A DNA stretch of 10,476 nt from Actinomycetes bacterium (GTDB lineage Bacteria > Actinomycetota > Acidimicrobiia > Acidimicrobiales > RAAP-2). The notes beneath the pieces are model-generated. The model did no database searches. It was not told the DNA's origin and was given only the letters and a program-made list of their open reading frames with translations. The translations under genes and the position numbers were made by a program. How positions within the stretch are numbered: the first letter of the stretch is position 1; every line of letters starts with the position of its first letter. This document shows positions 1 to 5,762 of the stretch, in pieces. The stretch covers positions 14,380-24,855 of the forward strand of contig JAJXTB010000026.1 of the NCBI GenBank assembly GCA_021784205.1. Reading direction: 5' to 3'.

Positions 1-65
1 CCCGACGAGGGCAGCACCGCAGCGCTCGTGAGCAACGCCATAGTCGCATACATGATTCTTCGCAT
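1..65 (-). CDS. 5' end of a secreted or lipid/membrane-anchored protein (partial, runs off left edge)
   Basis: Reading the minus strand from an ATG at 65-63 gives 21 codons to the window edge with no stop. The peptide starts MRR, continues with a hydrophobic stretch (MALLTSAAVL) and reaches a small-residue PSS(G) segment. This is the charged n-region, hydrophobic core and small-residue c-region of a Sec signal peptide. An excellent Shine-Dalgarno AGGAG (complement of 71-75) lies 5 nt before the ATG, so the start is well supported despite the short reading frame. No Cys is visible, so a lipobox cannot be judged. The mature protein is outside the window and its function is unknown. It reads in the same direction as the kinase at 573-2063 but about 500 bp away, so it probably has its own promoter. 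Confidence 0.72.
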   Translation of the reverse strand, partial: MRRIMYATMALLTSAAVLPSS

Positions 66-70
66 GGTTT

Positions 71-75
71 CTCCT
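71..75 (-). promoter_or_regulatory. Shine-Dalgarno of the truncated secreted gene
   Basis: The minus strand reads AGGAG followed by AAACC and then the ATG at 65. This is the strongest ribosome binding site in the window and decides the start of the partial gene. Confidence 0.75.
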
Positions 76-126
76 TTGGCGTACGCGGTACCCTTCGCCA
101 CTCCGCGGTGCGGACCCTGGCTCCGG

Positions 127-177
127 GTACGGAACTTGGTGATTGACCACAAAAGTCCACCAAGCCGTACGGTCAAT
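127..177 (-). repeat. Two interleaved inverted repeats upstream of the secreted gene
   Basis: Repeat A: GTACGG-AA-CTTGGT (127-140) is the inverse of ACCAAG-CCGTAC (159-170), 12 bp with a 2-nt bulge. Repeat B: ATTGACC (142-148), inside the loop of A, is the inverse of GGTCAAT (171-177), directly after A. In the minus-strand transcript B can form first, and its loop contains the strand that can later pair in A. The element lies about 60 nt upstream of the ATG at 65. It could be a leader RNA switch or overlapping protein operators; the sequence alone does not decide. Confidence 0.5.
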
Positions 178-468
178 TGGCCACTTAACTCACTGATGTG
201 TGAGGTGACATCGAAGCAGTCATTGCTGCGGGCTCAATTCTACGGCGATAATTCTCTGTTGGAGACGTTTTCCGGGATTATTTTCCGCTACATCCACTTT
301 GACCAGGCTTTATAAGAACTTATTTTTCGCTGTTCGATGATAACGAAACTCGGATTCGGTCCGATTTCCTCACTATCGTTACCGTAATATCACCCGTGAC
401 CTCGGGTAATACGGCGATGGCTGGCGGGTATCTATGGGCATCCATCCACGCGAACACCGAGTCTTCTA

Positions 469-492
469 CCGGGCTGATCAGGGTCGCCCCGG
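469..492 (-). terminator. Possible terminator hairpin downstream of the kinase gene
   Basis: CCGGGC (469-474) can pair with GCC(C)CGG (486-492), giving six base pairs with one bulged base and an 11-nt loop, about 80 nt past the kinase stop. There is no T-tract on the minus strand after it. Weak candidate. Confidence 0.25.
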
Positions 493-572
493 AAGTTTCA
501 CATGTTCACATACCGCGCACGAATCCGCAGCGCTTACGACGCGGCGTACCCGGCGAATCAGCTCACGGGCGT

Positions 573-2063
573 TTAGGGACGACCTTTGCCTATTCCATGG
601 CCGTGGCCGTTTCCGGGGCCCGGTACGACGATCGCCGGGGTCGTGGTCGTGGTCGTCGTGTTCGGCGCGGCAACGCCCAGCGCCGCCGCCAGGGTGGACA
701 GGTCGTGCTCGAGCGTCGTTCCCGTAGCCGGCGAAATGGTGCCGGCCGCGACGCCGTCGACGATCGTCGTGGTCGCCTGTTGGAGGTCACCCGCGGCGGC
801 GACGCCGTTTCCATTCGCGCTATCGATCAGCGACTGATCCGCCAACTGCGAGACACGTTGCGCCGACGCTGGATCGATGGAGCCTGCCGTCTGGGCCGCG
901 GTGAGCTGGGCCATCAACGTAGCGATCGCCGACGATCCCGACGGGAACGAGGTCGTGGTCGATGGTCGCTGCGTCGAGGATGTCGTTGCCACGAGGTCCG
1001 ACGTCGATCCACCAATCATGAACGAAATCAGTCCGTACAGAAGTGCGCCGACAATGAGGAATGCCCCCGCGATGAACCAGACCCGTCGCTCGCTCCGGGC
1101 GCGCGACGGGCGCGGTTGATCGAGCTGGGTCTCATCGTTGAAACGACGCGGCGCAGCCGCGCCGGGCATCGCGAAGGTCTGGTCGGCTGACCCCTCGCGT
1201 CGAAGGACTCGCGTCGCGTCTTGGTCTCGCGGCTCCCACGGCGTCGCGTAGGGCGAAGTCTCAAGCAACGCGGCGACTTCGGCGCCGCTCAATCGACGTT
1301 CGGGTTGCGGATCCAACATGCCGTTGAGCAGCACCGTCCACGGCGCTGGCAGATCCGGTGGGAGGACGACCGGTCCGGTCAGGCGTTTCGCGACGATTTC
1401 ACTGGGCGACCCCTCGTAGACGCGTCGGCCCGTCAAACATTCCAGGATGACGATACCGAGAGACCAGATATCCGCGCCCGGTCCGACGCGCTCACCGTCG
1501 AGCTGTTCGGGCGCCATGTAGACGACGGTGCCGATCGTCGTGCCGGGCGCCGTGATCGTCGTTGCGTCGTCGAACTTAGCGATGCCGAAGTCGGCGAGCC
1601 ACGTCTCCCCCGCCGATGATTGCAGGATGTTCGACGGTTTGACGTCGCGGTGCACCACGCCACGACCGTGAACGTAGCCGAGCGCGCTCGCCACGCTCGC
1701 CGCCATCTTCGCCGTGGCGGGCGCACCCAGGGGACCGTCTTTGAGCGACTGTGCGAGCGTTGAGCCGTCGACGTACTCCATCACCAGAAACGCCAAGTCG
1801 CCGAACATCCCGGTGTCGAGGAACCGTACGAGTCCCGGTGCGTCAAGGCTCTCCAGAGCACGAGCCTCTTCGACCAGGCGGTGTGCGAACTCCGGGTCGT
1901 TAGAGCGAACGATCTTGACCGCGACCGCCGCTCCCGTTCGTTCGTCACGCGCCTCGAAGACGTCCGCGGTGCCCCCTCGACCAATGAGCCGGACCGTGCG
2001 ATATCGCTCCCCGATGACTTCATCGATCATGGACATGCGTTTCTGCTCACGTTCTTCCGGCAT
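573..2063 (-). CDS. Transmembrane Ser/Thr protein kinase (PknB family) with Ala/Thr-rich extracytoplasmic domain
   Basis: The N-terminal Hanks-type kinase domain (about residues 21-270) has all the key motifs. They are the glycine loop GRGGTADV (28-35), the ATP-binding Lys50 in VAVK, Glu66 in the C-helix, the catalytic loop HRDVKPSN (138-145, Asp140), DFG (158-160) and APE (184-186). A linker of about 55 residues rich in Arg, Asp and Gln leads to one membrane segment (about 328-351). The outer part is Ser/Thr-rich, then Ala-rich and probably helical, with a repeated A-G-[ST]-I-[DS]-P-A motif (393-399 and 440-446). It ends in seven Thr and a Gly/His tail. There are no PASTA repeats, so the ligand is unlike that of PknB. 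The kinase should phosphorylate cytoplasmic Ser/Thr in response to an envelope signal. Start is uncertain: ATG codons at 2063, 2036 and 2030 are all possible and none has a strong ribosome binding site. Confidence 0.93.
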   Translation of the reverse strand: MPEEREQKRMSMIDEVIGERYRTVRLIGRGGTADVFEARDERTGAAVAVKIVRSNDPEFAHRLVEEARALESLDAPGLVRFLDTGMFGDLAFLVMEYVDGSTLAQSLKDGPLGAPATAKMAASVASALGYVHGRGVVHRDVKPSNILQSSAGETWLADFGIAKFDDATTITAPGTTIGTVVYMAPEQLDGERVGPGADIWSLGIVILECLTGRRVYEGSPSEIVAKRLTGPVVLPPDLPAPWTVLLNGMLDPQPERRLSGAEVAALLETSPYATPWEPRDQDATRVLRREGSADQTFAMPGAAAPRRFNDETQLDQPRPSRARSERRVWFIAGAFLIVGALLYGLISFMIGGSTSDLVATTSSTQRPSTTTSFPSGSSAIATLMAQLTAAQTAGSIDPASAQRVSQLADQSLIDSANGNGVAAAGDLQQATTTIVDGVAAGTISPATGTTLEHDLSTLAAALGVAAPNTTTTTTTPAIVVPGPGNGHGHGIGKGRP

Positions 2064-2345
2064 CCTGTCCGCGCCGTCAGATCAGTCGGCGTCGTGCAAC
2101 TCGACGAGGGCGCCGGCCAGAGGGCCAGCGCGCGTCAGTTGGCACCACCGTAGCGAATCGATACCGTTGCCGAAGCGTCAACGTCTTACAACACCGAACT
2201 GACCAGGGAGTCCACCGGAATCGGGTCAATCATTCATAAACTCGTTCCGTCATTGCGTCTCGACGATGATGGCCGAAGGGGGTCGCGTGCATCACCGTGC
2301 GATTGGTTTTGGGTCGAAGCACCCGGGTGGCGTCGTGCGCTCGTG

Positions 2346-3749
2346 ATGGACGACGCCACCGCCACGCAACACGATCGAGTCCGTCCGCAAGCCGGCGCGC
2401 GACTCGACCGGCTCCCCACAACGAGGTGGCTGAGCGCGATTATGGCGCTGCTTTTTCTAAGTTGGCTCATCGAGTCCTACGACGTCGGCCTCACCGGATC
2501 GGTCCTGCCGTCCCTGACTCACCAGTTCGCGTTATCGACCGCAATGAAGTCGTTCGTCGCCATTTCCGCCAACATCGGCATCGTGATCGGCATCGTACCC
2601 GCGGGTCGTCTGGCGGATCGATTCGGCCGCCGTCCCACGCTCATCGTCGGCACCATCGCCTACGCCTCACTCACGTTCGCGACGGGCTTCGCGCCCAACG
2701 TCGTGAGCCTCATCGTGCTACGGATCGTCGATGGCATGGCCATGGGTGCCGTGTTCCCGCTGCCGTACGTCTTCGCGAGCGAGTTCTGTCCGCCACAACG
2801 TCGAGGTCGTTATATCGCGTGGTCCGACGCGTTCCTCTCGGCCGGCTACTTCCTCTCGCCACTGCTCGCCCTGATTTTGATTCCGAACGTTCAGGACACA
2901 ACCGGTTGGCGGATCATGTTCATGATCGGAGGTCTGCCGGTCCTCTTCGCGCTGCTCGCCTGGCGATACCTCCCCGAATCACCGCGGTGGTACGAATCGC
3001 GGGGTCGTTGGTCCGAAGCCGAACGCGTCCTGGCGACGTTGGAAGCGCGGGCCGTGCGCACCACCCACGCCCCCCTGGCGCCGATCGCGCCGATCACGCC
3101 CGACACGACACCGCCGCTCGTCGTGGCGCACCCCTTGCGCGCGATTTTTGTTCGACCGCTTCGTCGTCGCTCGATGACCCTCTGGGCAACCTTCGGCGGG
3201 ACCTTCTTCATCTTTTACTCGATCCAGATCTTCATGCCGACCGCGGTCACGACGATGGGCTACAACCTCACGTCGGCCTTCGCGTTCACGGCGATTATCG
3301 TCGGCATCTCCATTCCCGGCAAGCTGCTCGAATCGTGGGTGATCGAACGATGGGGTCGCAAACCGGTCATCATCAGTTTCACCGTCATTGCGGCCGGTGC
3401 GTCCTTCGCCTTCGGTTTCGTGCGGGGCGCGGTACCGGTACTCCTCGTCGGGTGTCTCATGTCCTTCTTCGGCATCGCCGTGGACCCCGCCGTCAAGGTC
3501 TACACCTCTGAGAGCTACCCCACCGAGATCCGCGCCTGGGGTGTCGCCACGACCGAAGGATTCGGCCGGCTGATCTCGGGGGTCATCGGACCGTCATTGA
3601 TCCCAACGATGTTTTCTCACTTTGGGGTCGCCGGGGTGTACTCCCTCGTTGGCGCCGTGGCGCTCGTCGCAGTTCTGGTCGTCACACTCTTCGGGCGAGA
3701 GACCAAGGGGCTTACCCTCGAACAGAGTGCCACGGCCCGCGAGGCGTGA
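2346..3749 (+). CDS. MFS transporter, sugar-porter/metabolite:H+ symporter-like
   Basis: The 467-residue integral membrane protein has the 12-helix MFS layout. TM1 carries acidic residues (ESYDVGL, Glu43/Asp46), a likely proton-coupling site. Loop 2-3 has motif A, GRLADRFGRRP (87-97), and the second half repeats it as WGRKP (336-340). PESPRW (210-215) follows TM6, and ETKGLTLEQ (452-460) after TM12 is the sugar-porter signature. The central cytoplasmic loop holds a Pro/Ala/Thr-rich run (about 241-258). The substrate could be a sugar, an aromatic acid or another organic acid; the sequence does not tell. The frame is open upstream to a TTG at 2253, but those 31 residues are Arg/Trp-rich and unlike the family. 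I therefore choose ATG 2346, with GTG 2343 equally possible. The 282-bp gap to the divergent kinase start should contain both promoters; a TAAACT (2237-2242) is a weak -10 candidate. Confidence 0.92.
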   Translation: MDDATATQHDRVRPQAGARLDRLPTTRWLSAIMALLFLSWLIESYDVGLTGSVLPSLTHQFALSTAMKSFVAISANIGIVIGIVPAGRLADRFGRRPTLIVGTIAYASLTFATGFAPNVVSLIVLRIVDGMAMGAVFPLPYVFASEFCPPQRRGRYIAWSDAFLSAGYFLSPLLALILIPNVQDTTGWRIMFMIGGLPVLFALLAWRYLPESPRWYESRGRWSEAERVLATLEARAVRTTHAPLAPIAPITPDTTPPLVVAHPLRAIFVRPLRRRSMTLWATFGGTFFIFYSIQIFMPTAVTTMGYNLTSAFAFTAIIVGISIPGKLLESWVIERWGRKPVIISFTVIAAGASFAFGFVRGAVPVLLVGCLMSFFGIAVDPAVKVYTSESYPTEIRAWGVATTEGFGRLISGVIGPSLIPTMFSHFGVAGVYSLVGAVALVAVLVVTLFGRETKGLTLEQSATAREA

Positions 3750-3768
3750 TGCACTGACGGCCTTCCAT

Positions 3769-3789
3769 TCGATCGTCGGCGGCGATCGA
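3769..3789 (+). terminator. Hairpin after the MFS gene
   Basis: TCGATCG (3769-3775) and CGATCGA (3783-3789) form a perfect 7-bp inverted repeat with a 7-nt loop, 20 nt past the transporter stop. No T-tract follows. It may be a terminator or 3'-end stabiliser, and would separate this gene from the DUF554 gene. Confidence 0.4.
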
Positions 3790-3862
3790 CTGGATGTGAA
3801 AACAGTTCAGGGTGTAGGTCGACGTTGACGCGGGCCCGAGCAAGACCGTGAACGAGACCGAG

Positions 3863-3868
3863 TACCTT
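3863..3868 (+). promoter_or_regulatory. Candidate -10 box for leaderless DUF554 transcript
   Basis: TACCTT fits TANNNT and ends exactly 7 nt before the GTG at 3876, so transcription would begin at or next to the start codon. No Shine-Dalgarno is visible before this GTG. The -35 region has no good match. The same geometry is seen before ada. Confidence 0.35.
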
Positions 3869-3875
3869 TGACGGC

Positions 3876-4622
3876 GTGCGAGGACTCGGGACCATCATCG
3901 ACGTGGTCTCCATCGTCGTGGGCGCCGCGCTCGGTGTCCTCGTTGGGAATCGACTCCCGGCTCGAACGCGCCACACCGTCACCGACGCACTCGGCCTCGT
4001 CGTGATCGTCATTGGCGCGCTCAACATCGCGGCCATCTCCGACCACTCGTTTCGCCACGCCGTCGGTAGCAGCTGGACGTTGCTCGTGGTCCTCGGAGCG
4101 CTGGTCATCGGCGGCATCGGTGGGTCGCTGCTTCGCATTGAAGAGCGGCTCGCCACGTTCGGCGGATGGATCCAGGATCGGATGACACGCGGTCGCGCGA
4201 ATGACTCGCGAGAGCGCTTCATCGAAGGATTCGTCGCCGCGTCGCTGCTCTTTTGCATCGGGCCACTGGCCATCCTGGGCGCTTTGAGTGACGGTCTCGG
4301 CCACGGGATCAGTCAGCTCGTCTTGAAGTCGGCCCTCGACCTGTTCGCGGCGATAGCCTTCGCCGCCACGCTCGGTTGGGGCGTCGCCGTCTCCGCGCTG
4401 CCGGTCGGGATCTTCCAGGGCTTCGTCACGGTCTTGGGCGTGCTCGCCGGCTCGTTCCTTCCGGCTTCGATGATCGCCGCGATCACCGCGACCGGCGGCA
4501 TTCTGCTGCTCGGTATCGGCCTACGGCTCCTACAGATCAAGTCCGTCCCGGTCGCCGATCTCTTGCCTTCGCTCCTCGTCGCACCGATCATCGTGGGTGC
4601 GATCAGCGCGCTGCACGGCTAG
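3876..4622 (+). CDS. DUF554 family integral membrane protein (YdfK/YqgA-like)
   Basis: The 248-residue protein is very hydrophobic with about six to seven membrane segments. The N-terminus (GTIIDVVSIVVGAALGVLVG, then NRLP) matches the typical DUF554 opening, and its TVTDALGLVVIVIG continuation is also family-like. The central block RFIEGFVAASLLFCIGPLAI (114-133), followed by LGALSDG, is the most conserved part of the family. KSALDLFAAIAFAATLGWGV (151-170) is also diagnostic. Length is normal (usually 220-250). The family has no firmly established function that I know of; a transport or channel role is only a guess. It starts with GTG without a ribosome binding site and appears to be transcribed alone, 126 bp after the MFS gene and convergent with the PspC gene. 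Confidence 0.9.
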   Translation: MRGLGTIIDVVSIVVGAALGVLVGNRLPARTRHTVTDALGLVVIVIGALNIAAISDHSFRHAVGSSWTLLVVLGALVIGGIGGSLLRIEERLATFGGWIQDRMTRGRANDSRERFIEGFVAASLLFCIGPLAILGALSDGLGHGISQLVLKSALDLFAAIAFAATLGWGVAVSALPVGIFQGFVTVLGVLAGSFLPASMIAAITATGGILLLGIGLRLLQIKSVPVADLLPSLLVAPIIVGAISALHG

Positions 4623-4623
4623 T

Positions 4624-4674
4624 CGACGCGGGTGCCCTGACGCCATCGGCGAGGATTCCCCAAGTGCCGCGTCG
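4624..4674. terminator. Inverted repeat filling the convergent gap between DUF554 and PspC genes
   Basis: CGACGCGG (4624-4631) and CCGCGTCG (4667-4674) form a perfect 8-bp inverted repeat. A smaller hairpin, CGCC-ATC-GGCG (4641-4651), lies inside its 35-nt loop. The arms lie almost flush with the two stop codons (TAG ending at 4622, TGA beginning at 4678 on the minus strand). A bidirectional terminator is likely by position, although no T-tract is present. Confidence 0.45.
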
Positions 4675-4675
4675 C

Positions 4676-5623
4676 TCAACTGATCCGCGGCGTCGATCTC
4701 GACGCGCGTACGATGTCGATCCGTCCGATGCCCACACGCGCGTCAATCGTTAGGTGAGGCGCGAGCGAGTGTGCCCCGACGCCACCACGGGTCGCGGGGA
4801 TCGCGGTGAACGGCGAACCATCGGGCGAGCCTTGGAGGTAAACGGGTCCGAGCCCCACGTGCGTCGTGATCGAGACCACGGCGTTCGCCGGAACACAGAC
4901 CCACACCGAGCCGATCGCGGTCGAGACGTCGATGACGTAACCCGTCGAGGGGAAGGTGACGGCTTGCAGGTTGAGCGTCGTCGCGCCGAATTCGGTCTCG
5001 TAGCGGTGCTGGACTTGACGCAACGTCGTGGGTTGCCAGGTGTGGGCGCCGACCCCGCCCGACAGTGCGACGCCGGTCGAAGCGACGAATCCCATGACGG
5101 CGCCGACAACGAGGATCGCACCACTCAGAGCGACGAGGAACGCCACCGCGAAGACTCGACGAACGCTGAGTCGCCGGGCGGGCGTACGCAACGCCACTAC
5201 CGACAGGGCCACGAGAAACACCAACCACACGAGAGCGAGGCTGGGTCCACGGTGCGCCATCGATCCGCCGTGCGTGATCGCGGCGAGTAGCAGCGCGAGG
5301 ACGAGGACTCCGGCGAGGACGGCCACGCTCAACCGGTGCGACTTCGACACCGGGGGCCGGACACGCGTCACCTCCTCACCCTCGGCTTGGGGCACGAACA
5401 CCCACAGTGCGAGGTAGATCGCGACGCCGAGTCCCCAGAACAACGTCAGCACGACGAAGATGACTCGAAAGATGTTCGCGTCAATGTCGAATCGATTCCC
5501 GAGACCTCGCGCGACGCCGGCGATGACCTTGGCGTCGCTACTGCGTTGCAGTCGGCGCGGCGACTCGTCCGCCGGCTCGTTGGGCGGGCTTAGGGGAGTC
5601 ATCGGTTCGGGTGTGTCGGTCAT
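4676..5623 (-). CDS. PspC-domain membrane protein with LiaF-like/toast-rack C-terminal domain
   Basis: The frame is open much further upstream, but the real protein is taken to start at ATG 5623 (GAGG close before it), giving 315 residues. A short Pro-rich N-tail precedes a PspC domain (about 23-82): DAKVIAGVARGLGNRFDIDA, then the hydrophobic VIFVVLTLFWGLGVAIYLAL ending in WVFVP. Three further membrane segments lie at about 98-116, 127-145 and 156-181. The C-terminal part (about 205-306) is beta-rich, with periodic phrases DVSTAIGSVWVCVP, THVGLGPVYL and DARVGIGRIDI, like the LiaF/DUF2154 'toast-rack' fold. In the Lia system such a protein holds its sensor kinase inactive until the envelope is stressed. 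By analogy this protein may gate the PspC kinase encoded divergently. An alternative is a stress-induced membrane stabiliser. Confidence 0.9.
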   Translation of the reverse strand: MTDTPEPMTPLSPPNEPADESPRRLQRSSDAKVIAGVARGLGNRFDIDANIFRVIFVVLTLFWGLGVAIYLALWVFVPQAEGEEVTRVRPPVSKSHRLSVAVLAGVLVLALLLAAITHGGSMAHRGPSLALVWLVFLVALSVVALRTPARRLSVRRVFAVAFLVALSGAILVVGAVMGFVASTGVALSGGVGAHTWQPTTLRQVQHRYETEFGATTLNLQAVTFPSTGYVIDVSTAIGSVWVCVPANAVVSITTHVGLGPVYLQGSPDGSPFTAIPATRGGVGAHSLAPHLTIDARVGIGRIDIVRASRSTPRIS

Positions 5624-5627
5624 GACC

Positions 5628-5644
5628 TCACGGTACGTCACGGT
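5628..5644 (-). repeat. Two 10-bp-phased direct repeats at the PspC gene start
   Basis: TCACGGT occurs at 5628-5634 and again at 5638-5644, exactly one helical turn apart, just upstream of the PspC start on the minus strand (read there as ACCGTGA twice). Helically phased direct repeats are a common layout for dimeric response-regulator sites. Binding here would block the PspC promoter or translation start region. Proposed from spacing only. Confidence 0.35.
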
Positions 5645-5661
5645 TGTCCCGCTGGTCATCA

Positions 5662-5702
5662 GGGAGAACCCGGAGTTCGGCTCGTCAACTCCGGGTTCTC
5701 CC
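5662..5702. promoter_or_regulatory. Perfect inverted repeat (16-bp arms, 9-bp spacer) in the divergent PspC/kinase region
   Basis: GGGAGAACCCGGAGTT (5662-5677) is exactly mirrored by AACTCCGGGTTCTCCC (5687-5702) around CGGCTCGTC. It is the longest perfect inverted repeat I find in the window, lying 38 bp from the PspC start and 60 bp from the kinase start. There is no T-run on either side, and a terminator between two divergent starts makes little sense. A shared operator for the response regulator or a stable leader hairpin is more likely. Confidence 0.7.
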
Positions 5703-5750
5703 GTAGCGCGGGCCCGACGACGTGGTGTAAGGCTGTTGGGCGATATCGAT

Positions 5751-5754
5751 GAGG
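5751..5754 (+). promoter_or_regulatory. Ribosome binding site deciding the sensor kinase start
   Basis: GAGG lies 8 nt before ATG 5763. The frame is open about 300 nt further upstream, but that extension lies inside and antisense to the PspC gene and crosses the inverted repeat. ATG 5763 is therefore the likely start. Confidence 0.6.
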
Positions 5755-5762
5755 ACGGCACG

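Larger units (their letters stand above)
66..572. other. Non-coding, less GC-rich intergenic stretch with several inverted repeats
   Basis: About 500 bp lie between the kinase stop (573) and the start of the truncated secreted gene (65). The middle part (about 130-400) is visibly richer in A and T than the rest of the window, for example around 310-330. I find no convincing gene: the open frames here have no family features and no good ribosome binding site. It should hold the promoter and leader of the secreted gene (minus strand) and the 3' end of the kinase transcript. Visible structure includes four GTAC-centred sites (79-172), interleaved inverted repeats (127-177), an imperfect inverted repeat CCGTA/TACGG enclosing ACCCG/CGGGT (382-414), and a hairpin at 469-492. 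Confidence 0.6.

Noticed and set aside
497..512. Short tandem repeat TTCACATG/TTCACATA
   Set aside because: Only two 8-bp copies with one mismatch, not near a start; could be chance.
637..660. CGTGGT/CGTCGT simple repeat
   Set aside because: It is just the coding sequence of the seven-Thr run of the kinase read on the opposite strand.
396..1190. Long Arg-rich open frame on the plus strand
   Set aside because: It lies antisense to the kinase C-terminus, is made of CGx/CGT-rich shadow codons and has no recognisable domain.
2253..2345. TTG start giving a 31-residue longer MFS transporter
   Set aside because: The extra residues are Arg/Trp-rich and unlike the family, and no ribosome binding site precedes the TTG.
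5460..5762. In-frame upstream extension of the sensor kinase
   Set aside because: It is antisense to the PspC gene; ATG 5763 has GAGG at 8 nt and puts the PspC domain near the N-terminus as expected.
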